From an uncultured Fibrobacter sp. (lineage in GTDB: Bacteria > Fibrobacterota > Fibrobacteria > Fibrobacterales > Fibrobacteraceae), in assembly GCF_900316465.1 (NCBI RefSeq), contig NZ_ONDD01000024.1:1-32783 (forward strand): a stretch of 32,783 nucleotides of DNA, read 5' to 3'. Of this stretch, positions 16,574-25,114 are shown piece by piece. The notes under the pieces are model-generated. The model did not search any database and was not told the origin of the DNA. It saw only the letters and a program-made list of their open reading frames with translations. The first letter of the stretch is position 1. Each line of letters opens with the position of its first letter. Both the position numbers and the translations under genes were made by a program.

Positions 16574-17341
16574 TTACGGGCGAACAAGCGAGCCGCCCCA
16601 ATGCTCGTCGAAAAAGGCTTGGAACAAAGGTTCCGGGCCTTTTTTAAGTTCCTCGATGACCTCGGCCACGGGGCGCCCGCTGCGATAAAGTTCGCGGTAG
16701 GCACGCGAAAGGGACTGGATCCGTTCCTCGGGGAAATCTTCAGGATGCAGGCGCAGAGCGTGCAGGTTCAAGGCGCCGTAGCGAATCGGATTGCCGGACG
16801 CCTTGGTGCACGGGGGAACGTCGCGGTCCACCTTGTGCGTGCCGCCCACAAAAGCGTAGGCGCCGACCTGATTGCGCTGCTGGATAGCGGTAACGCCGCC
16901 GATAGTCGCATATTCGCCGATGCGCACGTGGCCGCCCAACTGGCAACTGTTTGCGATAACGACCCCTGTTCGAATATCGCAGTCATGGGCGATATGCGAA
17001 TAGGCCATAATTAATACTTTGTCCGCAACACGCGTGCAACCGCCCCCCTGAACCGTGCCGCGGTTGAGCGTGCAGTATTCACGGATGGTGCAGTTTTCGC
17101 CAATAGACAGTCGAGTGGGTTCACCCGCGTATTTTAAATCTTGAGGGGGGCCACCGAGAATGGCTCCGTCGTACACATGGGTGTTTTTCCCGACCGAAAC
17201 TCCGCCATACACATGCACGCGGGATTCCAAAATGACACCTTCGGCAATTTCGGCACCGGCATCGACCAAGCACCACGGGCCAATAATGGCGGATTCGTGG
17301 ACTTTTGCTTGCGGGCTTACAAATGCGGACGGATGAATCAT
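16574..17341 (-). CDS. lpxA: UDP-N-acetylglucosamine acyltransferase
   Basis: This is the cytoplasmic first enzyme of lipid A synthesis, transferring a hydroxyacyl chain from ACP to UDP-GlcNAc. The 255 residues are the usual length. The left-handed beta-helix hexapeptide repeats run from MIHPSAFVSP onward. GGPPQDLKYAGEPT (63-76) and MAYSHIAHDC (112-121) are family hallmarks, with H119 as the catalytic His. The C-terminal helical part (RLHPEDFPEERIQSL) is present. It is monocistronic here and divergent from the GT2 gene by 26 bases. It is convergent with the GH5 gene with no gap, and the last codons contain that gene's terminator on the other strand. It confirms a Gram-negative envelope with LPS. 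Confidence 0.95.
   Translation of the reverse strand: MIHPSAFVSPQAKVHESAIIGPWCLVDAGAEIAEGVILESRVHVYGGVSVGKNTHVYDGAILGGPPQDLKYAGEPTRLSIGENCTIREYCTLNRGTVQGGGCTRVADKVLIMAYSHIAHDCDIRTGVVIANSCQLGGHVRIGEYATIGGVTAIQQRNQVGAYAFVGGTHKVDRDVPPCTKASGNPIRYGALNLHALRLHPEDFPEERIQSLSRAYRELYRSGRPVAEVIEELKKGPEPLFQAFFDEHWGGSLVRP
16611..16645 (+). terminator. GH5 terminator embedded in the lpxA coding region
   Basis: A 15-base arm at 16611-16625 (AAAAAGGC, then TTGGAAC) pairs with 16630-16644 around an AAAG loop. Two T-G wobbles form only on the plus-strand RNA, where a T run ends the structure. On the minus strand the same positions are C-A mismatches. It lies 37 bases past the GH5 stop and inside the 3' end of lpxA. 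Confidence 0.8.
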
Positions 17342-17367
17342 GCCCCAAATTTACTAATTTTAGCCAC

Positions 17368-18471
17368 ATGGGCGGTATAATCATTGCATGCTTGACAGCA
17401 CTGTACGTAATCCTCTTCCTATTTTTCATAATAGGAGTGATTCGTACGCACCGTTACAGAGGGCCCAAGGCAACCCCGAGTGTTTCGGTCGTGGTCCCCA
17501 TGCGCAATGAAGAAGAATTCGCGCAACGCACTCTGGAAGCCCTCGCGGAGCAAGACTACGCCGGCGAATGGGAAGTGATTTGCGTAGACGACCGTTCCAC
17601 CGATTCTACCAAGGAAATTCTGGAAAAATTTGCGGCCACCCACCCGAAATTCAGGGTGCTTAGCCTCTCGCCCGATTTGCCGCAAATTGCAAGCCCTAAA
17701 AAGCGAGCCCTCGAAAGCGCCTTCAAGATCGCAAAATACGATGTGCTTTTGACGATGGACGCCGACTGCATTCCGCGCAAGAGCTGGATTACCGCCATGG
17801 CAGGCCGCTTTAACGACGGCATTTGCATTGTGCAAGGCCCCAAGCAGAATAACGGCAGCCGCACGATGCCGCACCTGTACCAGAAACTCGAAACCTTGGG
17901 CTACACCGCCATGGAAGCCGCAGGCTTTAGCTGGGGTCACCCGATTGTGGCATCGGCCGCATGTCTTGCCTACAAAAAGGACCTGTTCTTTGCCGTGGGC
18001 GGTTTTGGCGACCTGGTGAACCTTTCAAGCGGCGATGACGACATGCTCATCCACAAGATGATGAAAATCCCGGGAACCAAGGTCTGCTACAACCTGGACA
18101 AGGACGCCGTGATTGAAACCGCACCGGTGCATACCTGGAAGCAGCTCTTTAACCAGCGCGCCCGCTGGAGCAGCAACGGCACCAACTACGAAAGCAAGGC
18201 ATACATTCTGATGCTCACGCTGATTTACACCTACTACATCTGGATGTTCATTAGCCCCTGGTGCGTGCTCTTTTTGGATTGCCCCTGGCAGTGGTGCGCA
18301 TTCAGTATTCTGCCCAAGATTCTGGTGGACTTTGTTTTCTTGATGATCGCTTCTTGGAAACTACATGCCAAGCGCAAGATGCTTGCATTCTTGCCCACTG
18401 AAATCATTCAGGTTCCGATGATTGTATTTGCCGTGCCCGCAGGCATCACCGGAATGTTCAGGTGGAAGTAA
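17368..18471 (+). CDS. Membrane-bound GT2 family glycosyltransferase
   Basis: This encodes about 367 residues. An N-terminal membrane helix (GGIIIACLTALYVILFLFFI) is followed by a GT-A domain: SVSVVVPMRNEEE, CVDDRSTDST, MDADC (the DxD metal site), GDDDML, and QRARW, the Q-x-x-R-W-type acceptor motif. At least two more membrane helices follow. This layout fits processive or lipid-linked GT2 enzymes that work at the inner membrane with a nucleotide sugar. The product (glycolipid, exopolysaccharide or LPS sugar) cannot be told. Earlier in-frame starts exist back to 17305 but would overlap the lpxA start and add a non-hydrophobic leader. ATG 17368 begins directly before the membrane helix. The position next to lpxA hints at an envelope-glycan role. 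Confidence 0.85.
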   Translation: MGGIIIACLTALYVILFLFFIIGVIRTHRYRGPKATPSVSVVVPMRNEEEFAQRTLEALAEQDYAGEWEVICVDDRSTDSTKEILEKFAATHPKFRVLSLSPDLPQIASPKKRALESAFKIAKYDVLLTMDADCIPRKSWITAMAGRFNDGICIVQGPKQNNGSRTMPHLYQKLETLGYTAMEAAGFSWGHPIVASAACLAYKKDLFFAVGGFGDLVNLSSGDDDMLIHKMMKIPGTKVCYNLDKDAVIETAPVHTWKQLFNQRARWSSNGTNYESKAYILMLTLIYTYYIWMFISPWCVLFLDCPWQWCAFSILPKILVDFVFLMIASWKLHAKRKMLAFLPTEIIQVPMIVFAVPAGITGMFRWK

Positions 18472-18490
18472 TCAAATGTGAAATGTGTAA

Positions 18491-19783
18491 TTAATCATTC
18501 CACATCTTTTTCGCCCAGGCGATAGCCTCTTCGGCGTTTTTGATTTCGCCGTCGAGTTGCAGTTCGAAACTCTTCTTGATGATTTCGCCCATTTGCTTGC
18601 CCGGCTTAACACCCATATCCATGAGCATTTTACCCATCAGGTAAGGCTGCGGAGCTTCTTCAATCAAGTCCAGTTCACTTGCTGCTTTCCAAAGCTTGTC
18701 GGCAAAGCATTCGCCATCGGCTGCAGAACCCGCATAAAATTCTCGAGGCGTGCATTTTACGAGCAGACCAAGGAGTTTCAACCCGCCGAGCTTTACCGCA
18801 AGGCGGCGGAGTGCCGGAGCATCGTTTACAATGGCCGTATCCAGCTCTTGGTACGCCTTCAAAAGCGGAGGCACAATCTTGAGCAAGTGCGTTTCGTTCG
18901 TGATGCGTTCCAGGAACTTGAGCGAGGTTTCCGCGCTGTCACTCAAGAGGGCAGCAAAGGCAAATTCCATTGCCTGCGCCTCGGGCAAAGTGTCGCGCAG
19001 AGGAACCATGTTGTCGAGAATCGTACCGAGAGTTTCCCAGGATTCCTTGAACGGATGAATCTCGGGGAAATATTCATCGAGCTTGATATCCAAAAACGCC
19101 TTGAGACCCAGCGAAGGCTTGCCCGGTTTCAGGAGCCATTTCTTGAATTCTTCGAACAGACGTTCTACGGAGAGATCGTCGAGTGATAGCGTGCGGCAAA
19201 GTTCAACAGTATCGGGCGCGAGCGTGCAACCGAAACGGCTCGCAAACTGCACCCCGCGCAAAATGCGCAAGGAATCTTCGGCAAAAGCGGGACCCACATG
19301 ACGCAAGGTGTGCGATTTCAAGTCGTCAATACCGCCATAGGGGTCACAAAGCGTGAGTTCCGGAAGTTCCATGCCCATGGCATTGATGGTAAAGTCGCGG
19401 CGGAGGGCAGCTTCTTTAAAGCTCAGCTTTTCGTCGGTATGCACCACGAAACCGCGATGGCCATAGCCCACCTTGCTTTCGGTACGCGGGAATGAAAAAT
19501 CGAGAGACAAGCCCTTCATGGCCAAATGAATCACGCCAAAAGCCTTGCCCACCAAATTCGTGCGACCGTATTTGGAAAGAATCGGAACAAGAGCGTCTTG
19601 CGCCATATCGTAGACTTCGACATCGTAGTCGCGGCAGGACTTGCCTAAAAGAGCGTCGCGGACCCAGCCGCCCACTAAAAACGCACGACCGCCCGCTTCG
19701 CGGATATCGCCTGCAATCTTGAGCAAGCGTCCGGGCAAATCCGGTTCGAACCACTCGCCTGCAAGTGTCTGCAATTTTGCCAT
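18491..19783 (-). CDS. cca: CCA-adding tRNA nucleotidyltransferase (class II polymerase family)
   Basis: This is a 430-residue nucleotidyltransferase that would build or repair the 3' CCA end of tRNAs. Residues 37-58 hold the class II signature (GGWVRDALLG, then RDYDVEVY with the metal-binding Asp pair). RRDFTINAMG near 130 and LRILRGVQFASRFG near 175 are the neck and body motifs. No HD phosphohydrolase motif is evident in the C-terminal half. Bacterial poly(A) polymerase is a close relative, so the activity is inferred. It is the last gene of a four-gene minus-strand cluster, 14 bases after the small lipoprotein gene. Its stop lies 19 bases from that of the convergent GT2 gene. Confidence 0.88.
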   Translation of the reverse strand: MAKLQTLAGEWFEPDLPGRLLKIAGDIREAGGRAFLVGGWVRDALLGKSCRDYDVEVYDMAQDALVPILSKYGRTNLVGKAFGVIHLAMKGLSLDFSFPRTESKVGYGHRGFVVHTDEKLSFKEAALRRDFTINAMGMELPELTLCDPYGGIDDLKSHTLRHVGPAFAEDSLRILRGVQFASRFGCTLAPDTVELCRTLSLDDLSVERLFEEFKKWLLKPGKPSLGLKAFLDIKLDEYFPEIHPFKESWETLGTILDNMVPLRDTLPEAQAMEFAFAALLSDSAETSLKFLERITNETHLLKIVPPLLKAYQELDTAIVNDAPALRRLAVKLGGLKLLGLLVKCTPREFYAGSAADGECFADKLWKAASELDLIEEAPQPYLMGKMLMDMGVKPGKQMGEIIKKSFELQLDGEIKNAEEAIAWAKKMWND

Positions 19784-19797
19784 CTACGAAGACCGCC

Positions 19798-20259
19798 TTA
19801 CTGGAAATTTCCTACGTCTGCAGCGGAGGTGTCCGGTTCCGGATTTTCAGCCGGAGAATTGGCTGCCGGAGAGCTTTCTGCAGAAGGTTCGACAGACTTA
19901 TAGCGGTCATAAATACTTGTGGTCTTTACACCCGAAGAATCTTGAAGAGCCTTAGTTACAGACACTTCGCCGTCTTCACCGGCTTTTGTTGAATTGTTCG
20001 ACCTGGACTTTGTCGTATCCGATGCGGCAAAGCGGTCATAAATGCTCTTGCGGGCGGCGACCCCTTCGGCCTTCTTTAATGCTTCTTCTTCGCGACACAC
20101 GCGCAATTCTTCTTCGGCATAGGCGCGCTGGTCAGGCGAATAAGTCATGGTGTTTAAGCGGTATTCCATTTCTTCGCACACCAGTCCTTGGCGTTCGCCC
20201 GCGCAAGCCACCAGCAGCATGGCAATGCCCAAAAACAACCACACAGCAATACGATTCAT
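19798..20259 (-). CDS. Small lipoprotein with duplicated SIYDR motif
   Basis: This is a 153-residue protein with a lipobox LVAC (Cys 19) and Ala at +2. The mature part begins with a Glu/Arg-rich, probably helical segment containing two cysteines (28 and 55). The motif SIYDR(F/Y) then occurs twice (residues 72-77 and 115-120), each in a Ser/Asp/Thr-rich context, and the chain ends in a Pro/Glu/Ser/Ala tail. I do not recognise the family. AGAGG lies 9 bases upstream of ATG. It is 18 bases after the propeller gene and 14 before cca, so it is probably cotranscribed. The repeated short motif in a disordered chain suggests a docking peptide, which is inference only. Confidence 0.75.
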   Translation of the reverse strand: MNRIAVWLFLGIAMLLVACAGERQGLVCEEMEYRLNTMTYSPDQRAYAEEELRVCREEEALKKAEGVAARKSIYDRFAASDTTKSRSNNSTKAGEDGEVSVTKALQDSSGVKTTSIYDRYKSVEPSAESSPAANSPAENPEPDTSAADVGNFQ

Positions 20260-20277
20260 TTCAAAACCTCTGACCCG

Positions 20278-22416
20278 TTAATGGGCAATAATAAACTTGC
20301 CCTTCTTGACCTTGGAGCCCTTCTTTACGACGTAATAGTAGACGCCAGGCGTCACCAGCCTGCCAGATTTTTCACGGCCGTCCCATTCCACCTTGCCGCC
20401 CAAGACGTCTTCATTGCGGAAGTACTTGATCAAGGCGCCGCCACGGTTGTAAATGCTCACCGTAGACTTTTCGGCAATGCCTTCGATTGTAAGGAAAGCT
20501 TGAGTCTTGGGCCTAAACGGAACCGGATAAGCATGGACCTTTACTTCGGCAGAATCGGTCATGTTCTTATGGGCATCCTTAAGATCGTTACGACGGTAGT
20601 AGCTCACGCCCTTTTCGTGGGCAAACCAGACGGCACCGACAACCGGATCAACAGCAAGGTCGGCAACATAGTTATCCAACAGGCCATCTTTTGTGGTAAA
20701 ACGCTGAATCTTCAACGTATCAGGAGAACCATTCTTGGGAGTCAAACGGTATACACCCTGGTTTGTTGTTCCAACCCAAAGGTTTCCATGACTATCCACA
20801 TCAATGGACGTAAATTCTGCACCTAGCATGCCATTTGTCGAAGCCGGAGTCATAAGCGTATCAGCCTCTTCATCCAAATAAGCAAGCGACGACATCGAAA
20901 CAAGCCACAACCTGTTGCCAACAGGGTCATACACCATATCGACAGGAGCCGGATTCATTCCGCCATAATACTTGACTTGACCATCAACAAGTTCGCCACC
21001 ATGGGCTTTCGGCGAAGGGAACGTGATTACGTCGAGACCGCCTTCATTTGCAAGTGCGGTTCCGTTCTTGCTGGTAATATACACGACCCATTTTCCGTCT
21101 TCATCCATTTTTGAATACATCACGCCGGGCACGGCGTTGCTACCGATCCCGTTTGCACAATGCACTTCGCCATCTCTGGTAAAGTAGACAACCCCATAAC
21201 CGTGATTGCTACCCGTCGACGACAAGAATCCTGAATTATCGGGAGCGGCAATGGTCGAGACAGAAATCGCATAGTTGGGAAGATATTTTTCAAAGCAGTA
21301 ATCGTCTTCGGACTTGAAATCATATTCAAGGTGTGCGCCCCACTTCGAATACATCAAATACACAAAGCCCCAAATGTGGTAGAACATGTGGCCATCGGGC
21401 AGATAAGACAAAGTCTTCATTCTCGCCGCATAACCACTAGCCCCGTTCGACAATGTTCCGTATGCATAGTGAGGTTCACCCCAGCCACCAACGCTACCAT
21501 AGCTCAACTTGCCATCGACAGACATTGCCAAAACACCGCCTTGAGGAGCAGCCTTCAGCTCGTACACTTCGCCGGGAGCATATCCATTAAGTCCGGTAAG
21601 ATCTGTAACCGTCTTTTCGCCTGTCTTGTTGAAGAAGACATATTCTGAACCAACAAGATATGTCCCATCTTCAGATTTGACCTGCCACTTGACTTTGCTT
21701 GAACCATCGTCATGATAGAGTTGTCCATCGGTCAAAACTTCCGAGCCCACCTTTACCTGCTTAACCGGTTCATCAAACCCTTCTACAGAGGTTCCTTTGG
21801 GCACAAGAACCCATGAATTCGGATCGCTCAAGCGGTTATCGCCAAGCATGTTTCCCCAGTTCATTTTACGGACATAAATTTCATTGTCCATCTTGACATA
21901 CAGGGAATCTCCTCGCAGCGAAAGTTCGCGAATCGGAGTAATCGAGAGCGACCTGGAAGCAATACGGTCAATCGTCAAAATCGAGCGGTACTGCGTGACA
22001 TCGAAAAACGCAAGTCGGTCTTCGAAGGCAATCGTCATTACATTTCCGCTAACAACGGTACCACGAGGCACTGTGCGGACATTATTTTTGACGTAAGAGC
22101 GATTGACAATGTGCCAGGGAATACTGCCATCGATAAATAGCGCGATCATGCCAAATTCAGAAACCGCATAAACAGCATGTTCCGTAGAAACAACAGAATG
22201 GAATCTGGATGTTTCTAGACCATGTTCCGAATGGTATATGACGCTTTCGTTAATGGAACGGAAGCGAAGGCCACCGTCGGTTGCCAATAGAACACCATTT
22301 GCAAAAGACGTCACGTCATGAATCGGGAACGGGTCCGAAAACGCCCCCCATTTATCGTAGGCGCCCACATACGCTGCCCAAAGCAGCAGACAAAAAAATA
22401 GAGATTTGAACTTCAC
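20278..22416 (-). CDS. Secreted beta-propeller protein with FlgD-like C-terminal tag
   Basis: This is a 712-residue exported protein with a signal peptide of about 1-19 (AAYVGA). The body consists of repeated short beta units such as FANGVLLATDGGLRF, SIDVDSHGNLWVGTTNQGVYRL and LAVDPVVGAVWFAHEKGVSYY. These match the ligand-binding propeller blades of two-component-regulator (Reg_prop) proteins and extracellular propellers. The last 80 residues (VHAYPVPFRPK, SIYNRGGALIKYF, WDGREKSGRLVTPGVYYYVV) form a FlgD-Ig/type IX-like tag. The start appears to be GTG at 22416. An in-frame TAG lies 6 bases upstream, and this start gives a clean signal peptide, but the GGGA element abuts the GTG. Translation is probably coupled to the sigma factor gene 9 bases upstream. 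Confidence 0.8.
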   Translation of the reverse strand: MKFKSLFFCLLLWAAYVGAYDKWGAFSDPFPIHDVTSFANGVLLATDGGLRFRSINESVIYHSEHGLETSRFHSVVSTEHAVYAVSEFGMIALFIDGSIPWHIVNRSYVKNNVRTVPRGTVVSGNVMTIAFEDRLAFFDVTQYRSILTIDRIASRSLSITPIRELSLRGDSLYVKMDNEIYVRKMNWGNMLGDNRLSDPNSWVLVPKGTSVEGFDEPVKQVKVGSEVLTDGQLYHDDGSSKVKWQVKSEDGTYLVGSEYVFFNKTGEKTVTDLTGLNGYAPGEVYELKAAPQGGVLAMSVDGKLSYGSVGGWGEPHYAYGTLSNGASGYAARMKTLSYLPDGHMFYHIWGFVYLMYSKWGAHLEYDFKSEDDYCFEKYLPNYAISVSTIAAPDNSGFLSSTGSNHGYGVVYFTRDGEVHCANGIGSNAVPGVMYSKMDEDGKWVVYITSKNGTALANEGGLDVITFPSPKAHGGELVDGQVKYYGGMNPAPVDMVYDPVGNRLWLVSMSSLAYLDEEADTLMTPASTNGMLGAEFTSIDVDSHGNLWVGTTNQGVYRLTPKNGSPDTLKIQRFTTKDGLLDNYVADLAVDPVVGAVWFAHEKGVSYYRRNDLKDAHKNMTDSAEVKVHAYPVPFRPKTQAFLTIEGIAEKSTVSIYNRGGALIKYFRNEDVLGGKVEWDGREKSGRLVTPGVYYYVVKKGSKVKKGKFIIAH

Positions 22417-22425
22417 TCCCTAAAA

Positions 22426-23046
22426 TTACGAAAATTCACTCGCCCGCGTTAGCAAATCGTCCAAATTCATGCAAGAAGTTTCATTATTTTTATATTTAGA
22501 CATATATACATTCTTCTTTCTGCGCATCTTCTTGATCGCATCGGTTTTTCTTTTTTGGAATGTACTTCGGTTTACGCCACAATACAGGCACGCCTCGGAG
22601 GCCCGAATTTCGCCGATATAGGAATATTCCACAGCCATTTTCTCGGCAGAAGTAAGGTCCTCCATCAAGCGGTCCAATTCTCGACGGACGACACGCCTGC
22701 GGCGTTGTTCATAGACTTCATGGGCAATCGCGCCCGTTCCTGAAGCGTCATAGGCGATAAAATTGTCCGACAGCTGCGAAAACGGGGTTACCGGAGGCAA
22801 TCTTCGGTTCATGTCATGAAAAGCGTTGTGGACGACAGCCCGAAACCAAGGAGTCATCGGCTTATTCAAGTCCAAAGTATACGCAGACCGGCATAAACGG
22901 AGCGCAACCTCTTGAAAAAGGTCTTTTGCGCCGTCGGGGTCGCTACTCTGGAACTGACATAGTTTGTAAATTTGTGAAGCGTTCTTGCGCCACACTTTTT
23001 CAACCCATTTGGGAGGTTCTTCTGTTAAAATTCTGGATTTAGCCAT
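22426..23046 (-). CDS. ECF-type RNA polymerase sigma factor
   Basis: This is a 206-residue sigma-70-family regulator. Region 2 is visible at about 18-80 (KDLFQEVALRLCRSA, then PWFRAVVHNAFHDMNRR). A linker with YDASGTGAIAHEVYEQ follows. Region 4 lies at about 125-175, with a helix-turn-helix (GEIRASEACLYCGVNRSTFQKRK) that would read a -35 element. A basic stretch (KKMRRKKN) and a roughly 30-residue tail follow. No anti-sigma gene is recognisable beside it, which would make it one of the ECF types controlled by other means. It is the first gene of the cluster with the propeller, lipoprotein and cca genes, and is divergent from dsbD with 47 bases between. Confidence 0.83.
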   Translation of the reverse strand: MAKSRILTEEPPKWVEKVWRKNASQIYKLCQFQSSDPDGAKDLFQEVALRLCRSAYTLDLNKPMTPWFRAVVHNAFHDMNRRLPPVTPFSQLSDNFIAYDASGTGAIAHEVYEQRRRRVVRRELDRLMEDLTSAEKMAVEYSYIGEIRASEACLYCGVNRSTFQKRKTDAIKKMRRKKNVYMSKYKNNETSCMNLDDLLTRASEFS

Positions 23047-23093
23047 AAGCCTATCGGAATTTTGACAGCGAACTTTCAGTTGCGATAAAATTT

Positions 23094-25031
23094 ATGAAAA
23101 TAAAAGCGAAAAAACGAATTTTTAGAAATTTTGCAAACTATTGTTTGCAGCTATCAACAGCTTTTTTTAGTTTGGCTTTATTTTTGGTAATTTATCCACA
23201 ATCTGTGAACGCACAAGAGTTCAATATGAACTCCATGCCGCCCCCGGAAATGCAGATGCAGTACAGCGCAGGCGCATTGAAAGACGGTGGAAAACTGACC
23301 GTTTGGGTAACCATTCCCGAGAAGTGGCACGTGAATGCAAACGAAGTCACCGACGAATTCCTGAAGCCCTCTTCGATTGAAGTCAAGGCTGAAGGAATCG
23401 AATTCGGCGAAGTCGTGTGGCCCGCCCCGATCAAGGAATACAACGAAGCATTGGAACTTGAAATCCTCACCTTCCGCGGGGAATTCAAGATTGAAATTCC
23501 GGTGAAGAGCGTTGCCGACAAGTACGATAGCCTCGGAACCGAAGCGACATTCCATTACCAGGCCTGCGACAATTCCATTTGCCTCGCGCCTGCAAGCAAG
23601 ACGATTTCGCTCGGCGCAAATGCGGCTGGCGCAAAATCCAGCAACGTGAATAACAGCGCAAAAAAAAACGACTCTGAAACTGAAGTAGCCTCCAGCACTG
23701 GCGACAACGAGAACCTGGATATGGGCGCCGTGAGCGATGCAGGCGCCAACGAGAAGTTGGAAGCAAGCGCCGCTTCGGCAAGAATTATCGCCCTTTTGTT
23801 TTTCGCTTTCCTCGGCGGAATTATTCTGAACTTGATGCCGTGCGTGCTGCCGGTGCTTTCGCTCAAGCTCTTTAGCCTGATCAAGCAGGCCGGCGAAAGT
23901 CGCGGACGGCTCCTCGCTTTGGGAGGAGCCACAACGGCGGGCATTCTGGCAAGTTTCTGGGCGCTGGCCGCCGTTGTCGCCGCCGTCAAGGCCGGCGGCG
24001 GGTCCGCGGGCTGGGGCATGCAATTCCAGAGCGCCGGATTCATCGCCTTCATGGTCGTGATTCTGACTGCATTTGCCATGAGCTTTTTCGGAGTGTTCGA
24101 AGTGTGGCTCCCGTGGGGTGCCACCACCAAGATGGATGAAGCCGGCCATAAGGCAGGATTTGCAGGCGCCTTCTTTACCGGCGCGTTGCTTGTTCTTTTA
24201 AGCACACCGTGTTCTGCTCCCTTCCTCGGCACTGCCATGGGATTCGCCTTTGCGCAAACGACGCCTGTACTCTTCTTGTTCTTTACGGCGGCAGGGCTCG
24301 GCCTTGCCCTCCCCTACATGCTCGTAAGCGCCTTCCCGAAAGTCCTCAAGGTATTCCCGAAACCAGGTCCATGGATGGTGAAGCTCCAGAAGGTGATGGG
24401 CGTATTGCTCCTTGCAAGCGTCGTTTGGCTCTTGTGGATTGTGAATGAACAGGCCGGCACCGCGGGCGTCGGGATGTTTGCCATTGTCGTAGTAGCAAGT
24501 ATCGCCTGCAGCGTTCTGCTCGGCAAATTCGCGCCGCCGGGAGTTGCCTTCGGGCGCGAAGTCGCCGGAATCGGCTTGAGCGTCGCAGTTCTTGTATCAA
24601 TTTGGTTTGCCGCAATCGCTCCTGAATACGAACGTGCTGCCAGCGAAAAGTTCAACACCCGCATGCAAGAACAGATGACGGCTGACGGCTGGTATCGTTA
24701 TAGCCCCGCGCTCATCGAAGAATTTGCGAAAGCAAATCGCACCGTCTTCATCGACGCCACCGCCGACTGGTGCCTCACCTGCAAGACGAACGAAGCCGCC
24801 GTTCTCAACCGCGACGAATTCCGCCGCGCCATGGATAGCTTGAATGTGGCTTTGGTGAAGGCCGACTGGACTCGCGAAACTCCCGAAGTGAACGCACTCT
24901 TAAAGAGCATGCACAAGTCGGGCGTGCCCGCTTATGCGATTTATCCGGCTGGGGATGTGTCCAGACAGATTGTTCTGCCTGAGCTACTAACAACGAGCGC
25001 AATCGTCGAGAAGATTGTTTCTCTAAAGTAA
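23094..25031 (+). CDS. dsbD: Thiol:disulfide interchange protein DsbD
   Basis: This is a 645-residue inner-membrane electron conduit that passes reductant from cytoplasmic thioredoxin to periplasmic thiols. A signal peptide runs to about 40 (SVNA). The N-terminal DsbD-alpha-like domain has the Cys pair in YQACDNSICLAP (C158, C163). A Ser/Asn/Glu-rich linker (about 180-225) follows. The membrane domain (about 230-510) has its redox Cys pair in NLMPCVLPV (C250) and LLSTPCSAPF (C373). The C-terminal thioredoxin-like domain has DWCLTCK (C559, C562). All three Cys pairs are present, so it should be functional. It could serve cytochrome maturation or disulfide repair of exported enzymes. It has its own terminator at 25090-25114. 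Confidence 0.93.
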   Translation: MKIKAKKRIFRNFANYCLQLSTAFFSLALFLVIYPQSVNAQEFNMNSMPPPEMQMQYSAGALKDGGKLTVWVTIPEKWHVNANEVTDEFLKPSSIEVKAEGIEFGEVVWPAPIKEYNEALELEILTFRGEFKIEIPVKSVADKYDSLGTEATFHYQACDNSICLAPASKTISLGANAAGAKSSNVNNSAKKNDSETEVASSTGDNENLDMGAVSDAGANEKLEASAASARIIALLFFAFLGGIILNLMPCVLPVLSLKLFSLIKQAGESRGRLLALGGATTAGILASFWALAAVVAAVKAGGGSAGWGMQFQSAGFIAFMVVILTAFAMSFFGVFEVWLPWGATTKMDEAGHKAGFAGAFFTGALLVLLSTPCSAPFLGTAMGFAFAQTTPVLFLFFTAAGLGLALPYMLVSAFPKVLKVFPKPGPWMVKLQKVMGVLLLASVVWLLWIVNEQAGTAGVGMFAIVVVASIACSVLLGKFAPPGVAFGREVAGIGLSVAVLVSIWFAAIAPEYERAASEKFNTRMQEQMTADGWYRYSPALIEEFAKANRTVFIDATADWCLTCKTNEAAVLNRDEFRRAMDSLNVALVKADWTRETPEVNALLKSMHKSGVPAYAIYPAGDVSRQIVLPELLTTSAIVEKIVSLK

Positions 25032-25060
25032 AAAAGAACCTCTCCAAAAAAGAGAGGTTC
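25030..25060 (-). terminator. Rho-independent terminator of the glycogen synthase gene
   Basis: GAACCTCTC (25036-25044) pairs perfectly with GAGAGGTTC (25052-25060). The A run at 25030-25035 becomes the T tract on the minus strand, so it serves the convergent glycogen synthase gene. It touches the end of dsbD. Confidence 0.75.
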
Positions 25061-25089
25061 AAGTATCTTCTAATAGTCACACGAATTCG

Positions 25090-25114
25090 GGAAACCTAAC
25101 GGTTTCCTTTTTTT
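25090..25114 (+). terminator. Rho-independent terminator of dsbD
   Basis: GGAAACC (25090-25096) pairs with GGTTTCC (25101-25107) around TAAC and is followed by seven T bases. It ends directly against the stop codon of the convergent glycogen synthase gene. The two convergent genes therefore have interleaved terminators. Confidence 0.8.

Noticed and set aside
18472..18515. Hairpin (ATGTG/CACAT then CTTTTT) as terminator of the GT2 gene
   Set aside because: The stem is only five pairs with a long A/T-rich loop and overlaps the cca 3' end. It is too weak to call.
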